The notes beneath the pieces are model-generated. The model ran no database searches and was not told the DNA's origin. It saw only the letters and a list, made by a program, of their open reading frames with translations. Below are positions 40,156 to 47,275 of a stretch of 48,145 nt of DNA, piece after piece. Numbering within the stretch: position 1 is the stretch's first letter; each line of letters begins with the position of its first letter. Source of the DNA: a virus; the IMG/VR virus record IMGVR_UViG_3300008516_000043, positions 1 to 48,145 of that record; one strand, written 5' to 3'. The position numbers and the translations under genes were made by a program.

Positions 40156-40521
40156 TTATACTATAAAACCAATTACTAATTTTCCAACAAATACTAATAC
40201 ATCATCAATCAAACTTTCAAATTTAGATGCAATTGCTTTTCCTGCTTCAATTTGAGCTGTATCAATATAATTATTAAATGCAATTCGTAATCTTTTTAAT
40301 ATCTCTTTTCCATCCTCCTCTGTTATTTGTTTTTTAGCAACTTGTTGCAATGTAAGAATTGATTGCTCTGCTAATCCTTCCAATCTACTTTTTAATTCTT
40401 CAGATACTTCTTTAGCATTATCTTTAAGAGATTTAAGTGATTCACTTAACCCATTTAACAAAAATGGAAATTCTTCCGTTAATACATCTTCCAAATCTTC
40501 TATTTTTTCTTCTAAAGACAT
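40156..40521 (-). CDS. hypothetical coiled-coil protein with C-terminal hydrophobic segment
   Basis: The 121-residue protein is helical with leucine heptads (EEFPFLLNGLSESLKSLKD, LKSRLEGLAEQSILTLQQV) and ends with a short hydrophobic stretch (LIDDVLVFVGKLVIGFIV) that may insert in the membrane. It begins with ATG at 40521 behind AAAGGGG and is adjacent to the lipoprotein gene. With the lipoprotein and holin-like gene it could form a lysis or envelope cluster, perhaps as an inner partner. That is inference only. Confidence 0.52.
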   Translation of the reverse strand: MSLEEKIEDLEDVLTEEFPFLLNGLSESLKSLKDNAKEVSEELKSRLEGLAEQSILTLQQVAKKQITEEDGKEILKRLRIAFNNYIDTAQIEAGKAIASKFESLIDDVLVFVGKLVIGFIV

Positions 40522-40757
40522 TACTTATCCCCTTTCTTGGCTTTTTCTCTTATTATAGATGAATCAAAAACTTCTAATGTAGCATTGTAGAAAGCATCAG
40601 GAAGATTTCCCTGTTTTGCTCTCTCAATATCAGTAATGTACATCCCTCTTAATACTTTAAGATTTTTAACTGTTACTTCATCATACACATAAGTATTAAA
40701 TAATCCACATCCAGACAGTAATACAATACTTACTACCAACAATAATAATTTCTTCAT
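40521..40757 (-). CDS. small lipoprotein (possible outer spanin)
   Basis: The 78-residue protein has a clear lipoprotein signal: KK, then LLLLVVSIVLLSGC with Cys about residue 17. The mature 60 residues are short and charged (ITDIERAKQGNLPDAFYNA). AAGGAGG precedes the ATG, and its ATGA overlaps the end of the frameshifted metallopeptidase gene. Size and setting fit an outer-membrane spanin, which would imply a Gram-negative host, but o-spanins are usually Pro-rich, and this one is not. It could be another entry-exclusion lipoprotein. Confidence 0.62.
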   Translation of the reverse strand: MKKLLLLVVSIVLLSGCGLFNTYVYDEVTVKNLKVLRGMYITDIERAKQGNLPDAFYNATLEVFDSSIIREKAKKGDK

Positions 40758-41110
40758 TTTTTCCTCCTTTTCTTTGTTTCTTTAATAGATACTTCTATTC
40801 CGCGTTCTTCTAATACTTTAGTCATTCTTTTAAACATTCTCTCCAATGACCACTTTTTTCCATTGGCCACGGATGATTTCCAAAACCAAGATGTAAAGCT
40901 TCGTGTATTATTGTTTCTTCACCTTTTGGTACTCCTCATTTTTGCTAATGTTCTTGTCAAATCCAATGATGCTCTTTTACATGCTGCAGTCTCTTTACTT
41001 CCTGAAATAAGTACAAGTGAATCCTCATTAATTTTTTTAATAGCTAATTCTGCTTTACTAATAAAATATTTTGCTTCACTAATAGCTTCTTTAATTCTTT
41101 CCTTCTCCAT
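40754..41110 (-). pseudogene. HExxH metallopeptidase gene with two frameshifts (SprT-like)
   Basis: The N-terminal frame starts at ATG 41110 behind a strong AAGGAGG site (MEKERIKEAISEAKYF) and hits TGA at 40919-40921. The +1-shifted frame through 40822-40947 encodes GEETIIHEALHLGFGNHPW and SGHWRECLK, with the zinc motif HEALH followed by G-N-H. After an A-run near 40828 the original frame resumes (RMTKVLEERGIEVSIKETKK) and ends at 40754 in ATGA with the lipoprotein start. Two compensating shifts in A-runs separate one gene. Either the gene is dead, the sequence has two homopolymer errors, or recoding occurs. Phage SprT-like proteins have unclear roles; this one lies in a possible lysis cluster. 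Confidence 0.62.
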
Positions 41111-41609
41111 TCTTCCTCCTTTTTACTTTCTTTTTCTTTTTTACTTTCATTACTTTATCTCTTACTTTCATTAATAGCTTTCCAAGCATATTCTTTCCTT
41201 TATTTTTACACTTACTACATGTACATCTACCCCAAAAATTATCATGCCACCAGTTTTCTTCTATCAGCTTTTTAGGAAATGTATCAATTAATTTCTTTCT
41301 TAATACTGGTATTTTAAACTTTGCTCTTAATATACCATACATTATATCAACTTTAACTTCTCCCCAATCCATTCGACATTTTAAATTCGTATATTGCCCT
41401 GCAATCTTTGCAAGTTTAGGAGTGCCAAGTCTTAAAATTCTTTGTTTATCTCTTTCCAATCGTGCTTTCATAGCTTGATAAATATGCTCTGCTGAAGCGC
41501 ATCTATATCTTCCATAAAAAAACATGTGCATATGAAAATTAGATAAAAAACGATAATCATCACGAAAGAGCCTTATCGTCTTATCATCGTTTTTATGTCT
41601 TTCTCCCAT
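41091..41609 (-). CDS. NADAR domain protein (YbiA/DUF1768-like)
   Basis: The 172-residue protein has the full NADAR signature: FLSNFHMHMFFYGRYRCASAEHIYQAMKA (starting near residue 21), AKIAGQ, then MDWGEVKVDIMYGILRAKF, DTFPKKLIEENWWHDNFWGRC near 110-128 and GKNMLGKLLMKVR near 137. Family members cleave N-glycosidic bonds of ADP-ribosylated or ribosylated substrates, and some have been shown to remove ADP-ribose from guanine in DNA. A phage copy could reverse DNA ADP-ribosylation by host DarT-type toxins; that is inference. The C-terminus is Lys rich and overlaps the metallopeptidase start. GGAGG precedes the ATG. Confidence 0.85.
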   Translation of the reverse strand: MGERHKNDDKTIRLFRDDYRFLSNFHMHMFFYGRYRCASAEHIYQAMKARLERDKQRILRLGTPKLAKIAGQYTNLKCRMDWGEVKVDIMYGILRAKFKIPVLRKKLIDTFPKKLIEENWWHDNFWGRCTCSKCKNKGKNMLGKLLMKVRDKVMKVKKKKKVKRRKNGEGKN

Positions 41610-41630
41610 TATTTCACCTCCTCATCATTA

Positions 41631-41819
41631 TCAGTCATTCTTCCACTTTGGTTTTTTTACAACTCGTATAGATGGCTCATAAAAGGATTCCAACCCAAAA
41701 TTTCCAGTAACTGCCCACACGCCATCACCTAAATATGCCGTTACATGCCCATATACACGACGTAACATATACCACCTGTAACAAGTGACAAGTGCACCTT
41801 TTTTAAGCCCTTTCTTCAT
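41631..41819 (-). CDS. hypothetical small basic protein
   Basis: The 62-residue protein is basic, aromatic and beta-rich (ALVTCYRWYMLRRVYGHVTAY, GVWAVTGNFGLESFY), like a small barrel. It is coupled to the upstream gene by an ATGA overlap. No family was recognised. Confidence 0.5.
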   Translation of the reverse strand: MKKGLKKGALVTCYRWYMLRRVYGHVTAYLGDGVWAVTGNFGLESFYEPSIRVVKKPKWKND

Positions 41820-42514
41820 CTTCCATTTTTCCTTACTATTATTCTTTTTATTTTCTTTTTCTTTTTTTCTATGTCTACTTCTTTTTTTCCTTCTTTATTT
41901 TCATTTTCAATTACAGACTTGTGTGTTTCACGAATATGTTTGCTATTTCTTAATAACACTCCAAGCATATTAACTAATTCAGTTGAAGCTGAAAATGAAT
42001 ATTCACCTTCTCCTATCATTCTTATAATTTTTTGTATTCCACTTCTCAAATGCTCTAACTTTTCTCTATCCAATCTTGCTTCTATTGCTGCTTTATCTTT
42101 ACTCTTAATTTTCAATTCATCCACAATCTCACTTGCTAATTCATCTAACAACACGTTTAATTGAACTTTTGTAACTTCGCCTATTCTTCTTTGTTCTAAC
42201 AATGCTTGCACATATGCCTTAATTTCTTGTACCTTACCCATCACTAAATCTCTTTGCTTACTGTCTACTCTTGTACTTACTGAATTAGAAGAATTTTGAA
42301 AATTAAAACCAACTATACTAATTCTTCTTCCAGCAGGTATAACTATCCTTTCTTTTAAATTAACATTCAAACCATATTCCAAAGATTCTATTTTATTGGC
42401 TTCGTCACTACAAATTGGACACAACACGTTAAGTAATTCCTTAAAATCAATTACATCAAATTCTCTCCGCCAAGTATGAAAGTTACAACAAGTAAATTCA
42501 ATTAAATAACCCAT
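41816..42514 (-). CDS. hypothetical protein with coiled-coil C-terminus
   Basis: I prefer ATG 42514 (MGYLIEFTCCNFHTW), behind AGAAGGG, to the ATG five codons earlier. The N-terminal 45 residues contain CC near 9 and CPIC near 33, a possible zinc site. Residues 80-205 are helical (GKVQEIKAYVQALLEQRRI, LLDELASEIVDELK) and the C-terminus is a lysine run (KKKKKIKRIIVRK). It overlaps its neighbours at both ends. DNA or RNA binding is plausible, but no family is recognised. Confidence 0.55.
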   Translation of the reverse strand: MGYLIEFTCCNFHTWRREFDVIDFKELLNVLCPICSDEANKIESLEYGLNVNLKERIVIPAGRRISIVGFNFQNSSNSVSTRVDSKQRDLVMGKVQEIKAYVQALLEQRRIGEVTKVQLNVLLDELASEIVDELKIKSKDKAAIEARLDREKLEHLRSGIQKIIRMIGEGEYSFSASTELVNMLGVLLRNSKHIRETHKSVIENENKEGKKEVDIEKKKKKIKRIIVRKNGR

Positions 42515-42522
42515 TATCCCTT

Positions 42523-42771
42523 CTAACATACAAATAAGTAATGTTTGTGTGTTTCAGGGTATCTCTCACATGGACATGGATTAGATTGTCCTGTGTGAAA
42601 GTCCTCTTCAGCTTTTTTCCACTGTGATTTTATTCCAGTAGGAAGTTCTATATTCAATCGTTCTTCTGTTTCTTTCAATGATAAACTTGTACAAATCGAA
42701 GCATAATATAAACCCCAAGAATACACAACAAAATCATATATCTTTTCTGGTATTTCTGGTTTCATTATCAT
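42523..42771 (-). CDS. hypothetical small protein with cysteine-rich end
   Basis: The 82-residue protein begins with a short helical or aromatic region (IYDFVVYSWGLYYASICTSL), continues with an acidic helix and ends with NPCPCERYPETHKHYLFVC, where three Cys and two His could bind zinc. It has GGAG about 12 bases before the ATG. It is not recognised. Its end overlaps the next gene's leader. Confidence 0.5.
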   Translation of the reverse strand: MIMKPEIPEKIYDFVVYSWGLYYASICTSLSLKETEERLNIELPTGIKSQWKKAEEDFHTGQSNPCPCERYPETHKHYLFVC

Positions 42772-42804
42772 TAGTTAGTTTTCTCCTTCCAACTTATCCT
42801 CTAT

Positions 42805-42849
42805 TATTACTTCCTATAATACGATATATTACTTCCTATAATACGATAT
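42805..42849. repeat. 22-bp tandem duplication at the end of the winged-helix gene
   Basis: The unit ATTACTTCCTATAATACGATAT occurs twice head to tail (42806-42827, 42828-42849) without a mismatch. It spans the last codons of the gene at 42807-43235, so it changed the C-terminus to IIGSNISYYRK; without the second copy the frame would end NNRG. The perfect match points to a recent event. Confidence 0.9.
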
Positions 42850-43235
42850 ACACGTGGATAATAATGTACTCCCCGTCCTTTACACTCTACTCTACTTTTC
42901 TTTATTAATACATTAAGAGCACTTGTAACAGAACCCCTCTTAATATCTGCTCGTATTTGAATAGTCTTTGCTGTGCACCATTCGCCATTTTGTGATTCAA
43001 GAAAGTTAAATATCTTTTGCTGAACAGGACTTAAAGGACCAATCTTTTTTGATTTCTCTAATTTAACTTCAAACTTTTTCTTTGGTAAAAGAGGGTCCTC
43101 CTTAGTAAGTACCTCAAGTGCTTTTTCAATACGATGAACTTGTCTTGCAGTCTTGTTTGTCATTTTGCGTTGTTGGTCAAGGAGCTTTTGTTTCCCTTCC
43201 AACTTCTGCTTCAGATTTTGAATGATTTGTTCCAT
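42807..43235 (-). CDS. winged-helix DNA-binding protein with coiled-coil start
   Basis: I start at ATG 43235 (MEQIIQNLKQKLEGKQK), behind AAAGGAG. Residues 1-50 are a coiled coil. Residues 75-135 form a winged helix: LSPVQQKIFNFLESQNGEW, TAKTIQIRADIKRGSVTSALNVLIKKSRVE, then a GRGVHYYPRVYRI wing. This suits an early transcription regulator that dimerises through the coiled coil. The last residues were altered by a 22-bp duplication. Confidence 0.68.
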   Translation of the reverse strand: MEQIIQNLKQKLEGKQKLLDQQRKMTNKTARQVHRIEKALEVLTKEDPLLPKKKFEVKLEKSKKIGPLSPVQQKIFNFLESQNGEWCTAKTIQIRADIKRGSVTSALNVLIKKSRVECKGRGVHYYPRVYRIIGSNISYYRK

Positions 43236-43309
43236 TATTTTACTCCTTTCAGTAATTGTTACCCTTCCAATGTGATTGTCCATTTATTTCACTTTGTATT
43301 TCTTCTATA

Positions 43310-43660
43310 CTAATACCAAAAACTCCAATCAAAGAAAAACGAACAATCAACACATTGAATTCCAACATCCGATATAAGCCATTTATTACTTTTACACTTT
43401 GGACAAATTAATCCTTTTGGCTTTTTTCCTCCTTTCCAAAATTCTAAATCTTTATCTGTCCAAGGATAGACAATTATCTTTGCTTTTTTAGTAGTCCAAT
43501 TACTTTTAGTTGCAGGGTTATTAGAGTCTCCTGAAAAATATCTTTCTCCTTTTTGTGGATGTTTATTTATTTCTTCTAATTCCTTTGCTTGTTTCTTTAT
43601 GCTCTTTCCTAACATTATAATCCAATAATAAATTTCTTCTAATATTTTATCAAAGTCCAT
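43310..43660 (-). CDS. protein with C-terminal zinc ribbon
   Basis: The 116-residue protein has a helical first half and a C-terminal ribbon ICPKCKSNKWLIS, then IQCVDCSFFFDW. The four cysteines as two CxxC pairs about 20 residues apart are typical. Helical residues include IKKQAKELEEINKH. AAGGAG precedes the ATG. It belongs to the early run of small zinc proteins. Confidence 0.58.
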   Translation of the reverse strand: MDFDKILEEIYYWIIMLGKSIKKQAKELEEINKHPQKGERYFSGDSNNPATKSNWTTKKAKIIVYPWTDKDLEFWKGGKKPKGLICPKCKSNKWLISDVGIQCVDCSFFFDWSFWY

Positions 43661-43662
43661 TT

Positions 43663-43917
43663 CTACTCCTTCTTTTTACTTTCTTTTGCTTTATACACAA
43701 TAAGTAATTCTTCCGCAATACGTTCTGCCACATCATTACGACAACGTTTACATAAATCTGCATGACGTTTTTTTCCATCATCGCTTTGAAGTGTAACATT
43801 TACACGTATTGTGAATATCATATTTAAAGCAACGTTACATTCTATAGTTGCACGCCTATCTTCAGTCATTTCATTGCCACAACAATCACAAAAAACTTTT
43901 GTTTCTTTCTTTTGCAT
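43663..43917 (-). CDS. zinc-finger protein
   Basis: The 84-residue protein has CDCCGNE near 10-13 and CKRC near 56, separated by a pair of long strands (IECNVALNMIFTIRVNVTLQ) as in small treble-clef or ribbon domains, then a helix (VAERIAEELLIVYKAK). AAAGGAGG precedes the ATG. It overlaps the upstream gene by one base. The specific role is unknown. Confidence 0.58.
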   Translation of the reverse strand: MQKKETKVFCDCCGNEMTEDRRATIECNVALNMIFTIRVNVTLQSDDGKKRHADLCKRCRNDVAERIAEELLIVYKAKESKKKE

Positions 43918-44378
43918 TACTCCTCCTTTGTAAGTGCAATTGCTAAAGCTTCAGCCGGTGTTTTATTACCAAAGCCGGAATAACATTCTATTAAATAATC
44001 TTCTTCACATTCATACGTTTCTTCCTCTTCTGGAATAGGCTTGTGTATCTCTGCACAAAAAGTATCATCAATATCTTTTACGATTTTAATAGTATAATCT
44101 TGTTTGTAAATATCATCTACTGCTGCTATACACTCATTTAAATCTTTAGTATAATTAGGATACCAACAATAAGTCCTACGTGTAAGGACTGGAATTTCTT
44201 CCCAATCTTTCATTGCTTTACTTAAAGTTGCATTACAATAAATACAATTTCCTTCAGTTGAACCTATACTTTCTCCTGCTCTAAAGTTGTGAGGACATTT
44301 ACCTCTTAATCTATGTATTTTCCAATTAAGAGCTTTTATCCTTCTTTCTTCTGCAAAATCAATTCTTCTATCTGACAT
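43917..44378 (-). CDS. hypothetical protein with zinc-binding start
   Basis: The 153-residue protein has CPHNF near 28 and CIYC near 45, a possible zinc site, then a helical and acidic region and a C-terminal segment that resembles host-type 'phage ABA sandwich' proteins in its order: RTYCWYPNYTKDLNECIAAV, YTIKIVKDIDDTFCAEI and GNKTPAEALAIALTKEE. The last pattern (hydrophobic helix after T-PAEALA) is common in small phage proteins of unknown role. AGAGGAAAA precedes the ATG. Confidence 0.55.
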   Translation of the reverse strand: MSDRRIDFAEERRIKALNWKIHRLRGKCPHNFRAGESIGSTEGNCIYCNATLSKAMKDWEEIPVLTRRTYCWYPNYTKDLNECIAAVDDIYKQDYTIKIVKDIDDTFCAEIHKPIPEEEETYECEEDYLIECYSGFGNKTPAEALAIALTKEE

Positions 44379-44395
44379 TTTTTCCTCTATCCTTT

Positions 44396-44611
44396 CTACA
44401 AATCATATTCTTTTGTAGCTACAATTCTAACACGACGACACTGTCTATAATTCTTTTTATATTTTTCATCCCACGTTCCAAATATACATTCCTTACTTTT
44501 TTCGCATTGTTTTTTTTGTTTCTCGGTACACAACTTATCTGCACTTACTTTACTAAGTGCTAAAAATGTATAACCACATTTGGCTATTCTTCGAGCTCTT
44601 CCGTTACTCAT
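44396..44611 (-). CDS. hypothetical cysteine-containing basic protein
   Basis: The 71-residue protein starts MSNGRARRIAKCGYTF and has five cysteines (C12, then LCTEKQKKQCEKSKECIFG and QC near the end). It is basic and may bind metal or nucleic acid. AGAAGGGAAAG precedes the ATG. The family is not recognised. Confidence 0.5.
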   Translation of the reverse strand: MSNGRARRIAKCGYTFLALSKVSADKLCTEKQKKQCEKSKECIFGTWDEKYKKNYRQCRRVRIVATKEYDL

Positions 44612-44708
44612 GTCTTTCCCTTCTGTTAAAGATTAAAAACATTTCATTATTATCCTATATAAGCACTACCATTTGCTTATGTTGATACTGATTTAGATAC
44701 TTCATATT

Positions 44709-44726
44709 GTTTACATGCGTGTAAAC
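44709..44726. repeat. 7-base inverted repeat GTTTACA-N4-TGTAAAC
   Basis: The perfect arms enclose TGCG. It covers the last codons and stop of the 51-residue frame. No T-run follows on either strand, so it looks more like a binding site than a terminator. Confidence 0.5.
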
Positions 44727-44866
44727 TTGTAAGATGAACAAGGAGATATTACTATATCTCTAATTAACTTATATAAACATGTTATAGTTACACAAAATAT
44801 CCGTCCTATTTCAAGTATGAAACAAATAGCATACAAAGGGACAAATATAATACTTGATTTTATCAT
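44711..44866 (-). CDS. 51-residue membrane protein
   Basis: A short frame runs from ATG 44866, behind AAAGGAGAAACAA, to TAA at 44711-44713. It encodes MIKSSIIFVPLYAICFILEIG followed by a second hydrophobic stretch, so it is probably a small membrane protein. It follows the gene at 44879 by 12 bases. Short membrane proteins in early regions often disturb host functions, but I have no specific evidence here. Confidence 0.5.
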   Translation of the reverse strand: MIKSSIIFVPLYAICFILEIGRIFCVTITCLYKLIRDIVISPCSSYKFTRM

Positions 44867-44878
44867 TTGTTTCTCCTT

Positions 44879-45103
44879 TCATAGTTTATCTATGGGCTTT
44901 GATTCAATAACAGGACAAACAGATACATTTGTTGCATAAACTTCAATAAGACATTCTTTCTTAATATCAATATGAAGTTTTATGTTTCCATCATTGTCCT
45001 GAAAGATTGTTCTAACAAATCCTACTTTTCCAATGTAGTCGTTATATCCCACAACGATTTTAACTGGATTACCAAGTAAGTTTGTAATTATTTCTTTACT
45101 CAT
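44879..45103 (-). CDS. hypothetical small beta-rich protein, first gene of the leftward arm
   Basis: I start at ATG 45103 (MSKEIITNLLGNPVKIVVG), which has AAAGGAGCAAGTA upstream; the longer frame to 45178 has no site. The 74-residue protein is a small beta domain (VKIVVGYNDYIGKVGFVRTIF, NIKLHIDIKKECLIEVYATNV) that resembles a KOW- or SH3-like barrel. It is the most upstream gene of the leftward transcript. Function is unknown. Confidence 0.6.
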   Translation of the reverse strand: MSKEIITNLLGNPVKIVVGYNDYIGKVGFVRTIFQDNDGNIKLHIDIKKECLIEVYATNVSVCPVIESKPIDKL

Positions 45104-45558
45104 TACTTGCTCCTTTCTCAAAAAGAAAATAATTATTCTATAATATTCTATATAAAGAGACACACTATACCCAAACACTACGAAATTATTTGTTTCCTAT
45201 AAAACCTTATAACAATGCACAAGAGCTAATACACATATGGTTAATATTTTATTAGCTAATACCTATTTTTCTAATATCTATTTGTTTATTTGCTACTTAC
45301 TTGACTCTGACATAAAAAATCCTTTTTTCTATTTATAATCCCCCATATAATAAAGAATTCTTTTTCATATAATAAATATAAAAAAATTTATTAAGTTTTT
45401 ATTATTTTAAATATTTTATTCTTATATATAGAAATTTTTTTATTATGTATTTAACTTAGAACTTGTACAGTATTTCTTTTATATAAGAAAATAAAGAAAC
45501 TTAGTAAGTGTTTAGTATAAAGAATTCTTTTCTTTATACAATAGTTCCCTATATATAA

Positions 45559-45734
45559 GAATCATTATTTATTTAATATAAACTTAATAAGTTCCATATA
45601 TAAAAGGCTATACCCCTATAATAAAGAAACCTTTTTCTATATAAAGAAATATTATATTAAAACTTAAATAAGTTCCACCTTTAGCTGGTCACACCTTTAT
45701 ATAGAAATCTCTTATATAAAAGAATCATTATTTA
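45559..45734. repeat. degenerate direct repeats (AGAATCATTATTTA, AAGTTCC)
   Basis: AGAATCATTATTTA occurs exactly at 45559-45572 and 45721-45734. A related string, AACTTAATAAGTTCC, lies near 45581-45595 and, with one extra base, near 45661-45676. The units share an order (TATATAA, AGAATCATT, ACTTAATAAGTTCC) but are far from identical. They may be iteron-like or simply products of biased composition. Confidence 0.4.
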
Positions 45735-46149
45735 ACTTGTAACTTAGGAAAGCTGCACATTAAGCTATAGGCACAGTATACCACCTACTTATTTTCTTTC
45801 ATTTTACAAAAAAAGAATTATTTTTTCTCTATTGATATATATGAGATTTAAAACTTAATTTATATTTAATTTATTACTTATCTTCTATATAGAATATTAT
45901 ATTAATTTATATATAAGATAAGTAAGTTTTCTTATTATTTCTTATTTTATAAAGAATATTCTATTTTTATAATCTATTGGTATATAAAGAGATAAGAGAT
46001 ATTTTCTTTCCTTAGTGGAAATCAGAGTTTCTCCTTATTTCTTTTCTTTCTTTTTTCTGTCTTTATTCTCTTATCTATATAAGATAATTTATAATAATAA
46101 GATTATTCTAAGTGTGTCTTATTATTTATAAATAAATAGATAGAATATC

Positions 46150-46177
46150 TTGATTGATTATTTTCTAAAAATATAAA
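46150..46177 (+). promoter_or_regulatory. candidate rightward promoter
   Basis: TTGATT (46150-46155) and TATAAA (46172-46177) lie 16 bases apart on the plus strand. In DNA this rich in A+T such a match can occur by chance, and 800 bases separate it from the first rightward ORF, so confidence is low. Confidence 0.25.
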
Positions 46178-46419
46178 TTCTATTCTCTTATTTCTTTTCT
46201 AATAAGTGTATTTATTATATAAAATAATTTCTTAAATTTATTCTTTTTATTAAAATAATTAGAGAATTTAATTAAGTGCACTTAATAGAAAGATTGGAGA
46301 AAAATACTTATGATAAAGATTAGACTTAGATATTTTGAGAGAATTAAAGAAATAGAATCTAAAGAGATTTGATTTCTTTCTTGATAGATATATCGAAAAG
46401 AGAATTAGAGCTCATTAGA

Positions 46420-46435
46420 ATTGATTTAAATCAAT
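46420..46435. repeat. 16-base perfect palindrome ATTGATTTAAATCAAT
   Basis: The sequence equals its own reverse complement over all 16 bases. It is the longest loop-free palindrome I found here. It is a plausible dimeric protein-binding site in the divergent control region. Confidence 0.6.
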
Positions 46436-46602
46436 CTGAGAGAGAAAAGAATAAAGGATATCAGATGATTTCTTGATAGAGAGAATCTTCTCTTTTCTAA
46501 AGATTAATTCTCTTTCTTCTCTCATTAATCCAAGTATCTATTGAAAAGAATCTTATTTTCTTTTATGATAAGTTTTTATATATTAAATAAAATAATCTTA
46601 AG

Positions 46603-46625
46603 TTATTGAGATTAATTCTCAATAA
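46603..46625. repeat. 9-base inverted repeat TTATTGAGA-N5-TCTCAATAA
   Basis: Perfect arms at 46603-46611 and 46617-46625 enclose TTAAT. It lies in the control region with no gene nearby. No T-run follows. Confidence 0.55.
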
Positions 46626-46720
46626 GAGATAAGAGAAAATGATTTTCTTTCTAAATTTTTTATCTCTTTATATAGTAAGTACTTAGAATAAAAGATTCAG
46701 AGAATATAGAAAATAAATTG

Positions 46721-46736
46721 AAGATTTCAAAATCTT
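46721..46736. repeat. 7-base inverted repeat AAGATTT-CA-AAATCTT
   Basis: Perfect arms surround a two-base centre. It is followed within 20-80 bases by three further inverted repeats, forming a cluster of dyads. Confidence 0.45.
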
Positions 46737-46753
46737 AGGGCTCACTTTTCATT

Positions 46754-46817
46754 TATAGAATATCTATAAAATATATCAAAATACTCATTCGGAATGAGAT
46801 TTTATATCTGATATAAA
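46754..46817. repeat. cluster of three inverted repeats upstream of the rightward block
   Basis: In sequence lie TATAGA-ATA-TCTATA (46754-46768), CTCATTC-G-GAATGAG (46784-46798) and TTTATAT-CTG-ATATAAA (46801-46817). All arms are perfect and 6-7 bases long. Each has the size of an operator for a dimeric regulator, but the half-sites differ from each other. Confidence 0.45.
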
Positions 46818-46964
46818 ATACGGCAAATAAAAGACTTAAATTAAATCTTTCTTTATATCTCTCAAAAATACAAATACATATTATATTAATTCATTATCAT
46901 ATATAAATGGGAACTTTCTCTATTAATTTCTCTAAGTTCTTATATATCAATGATTTAAATTGAG

Positions 46965-46993
46965 TGGATATTGATTTCTCAATAGATTATAAT
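46965..46993 (+). promoter_or_regulatory. candidate promoter giving a leaderless rightward message
   Basis: A perfect TATAAT (46988-46993) is preceded after 17 bases by TGGATA (46965-46970, four of six matches). Transcription would begin near 47000, three bases before the ATG at 47003. The first rightward ORF has no ribosome site, so a leaderless message would explain its start. Chance matches are likely in this composition. Confidence 0.35.
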
Positions 46994-47002
46994 TAAATTG
47001 AA

Positions 47003-47275
47003 ATGAGAAAGAAAAAATCATCATCATCCATCCCTCTCTTAAGGAGAATCTATGAAAAGAAATCTTCTCAATTCTCTTTGATTGAAATCAGAGAGAATCA
47101 TTTCAAATCTTCTCAAGAGAAAGAGAGAAAGAAAATGAAAATCAAAGAAGAAAAAAGAAAATTGATAAAGAGAATTGATTCTCTTATCAAATCTTCAGAT
47201 TCAATTTTCATTCAAGAAGAAATGAGATTGATAAAAAATCTTCTCATTTCTAAAAGAAAGAGAGAAAAGAAATGA
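47003..47275 (+). CDS. low-complexity charged coiled-coil protein 1 of the rightward block
   Basis: The 90-residue frame begins MRKKKSSSSIPLLRRIYEKK. It is made almost wholly of Lys, Arg, Glu, Ser, Ile, Leu, Asn, Gln and Phe; there is no Ala, Gly, Val, Thr, Cys or Trp and single Pro and Tyr residues. Coiled-coil structure is likely. There is no ribosome site. Its TGA overlaps the next ATG (ATGA). Whether it is a real protein or an artefact of biased DNA is uncertain. Confidence 0.42.
   Translation: MRKKKSSSSIPLLRRIYEKKSSQFSLIEIRENHFKSSQEKERKKMKIKEEKRKLIKRIDSLIKSSDSIFIQEEMRLIKNLLISKRKREKK

Larger units (their letters stand above)
45104..47002. other. 1.9-kb AT-rich region between leftward and rightward genes, candidate origin/control region
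   Basis: No convincing gene is visible on either strand. The first kilobase is dominated by TATA and TTTATA runs; beyond about 46.3 kb it turns into GA/TC-rich sequence. A 12-base palindrome TATTAGCTAATA lies at 45250-45261, with AGCTAATAC repeated at 45224. Degenerate units with AACTTAATAAGTTCC and AGAATCATTATTTA recur between 45.5 and 45.75 kb. Many perfect small inverted repeats lie at 46.4-46.8 kb. Divergent genes, A+T richness and repeats suit a replication origin or a shared control region; this is inference. Confidence 0.5.

Noticed and set aside
39771-41110. Complete lysis cassette with endolysin
   Set aside because: A holin-like protein and lipoprotein are present, but no lysozyme, amidase or transglycosylase motif was found; the HExxH gene is frameshifted and its class uncertain.
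46312-46371. Twenty-codon rightward ORF with a GGAG site (ATG near 46310)
   Set aside because: It is too short to support, sits alone in the control region, and has no coupling to other ORFs.
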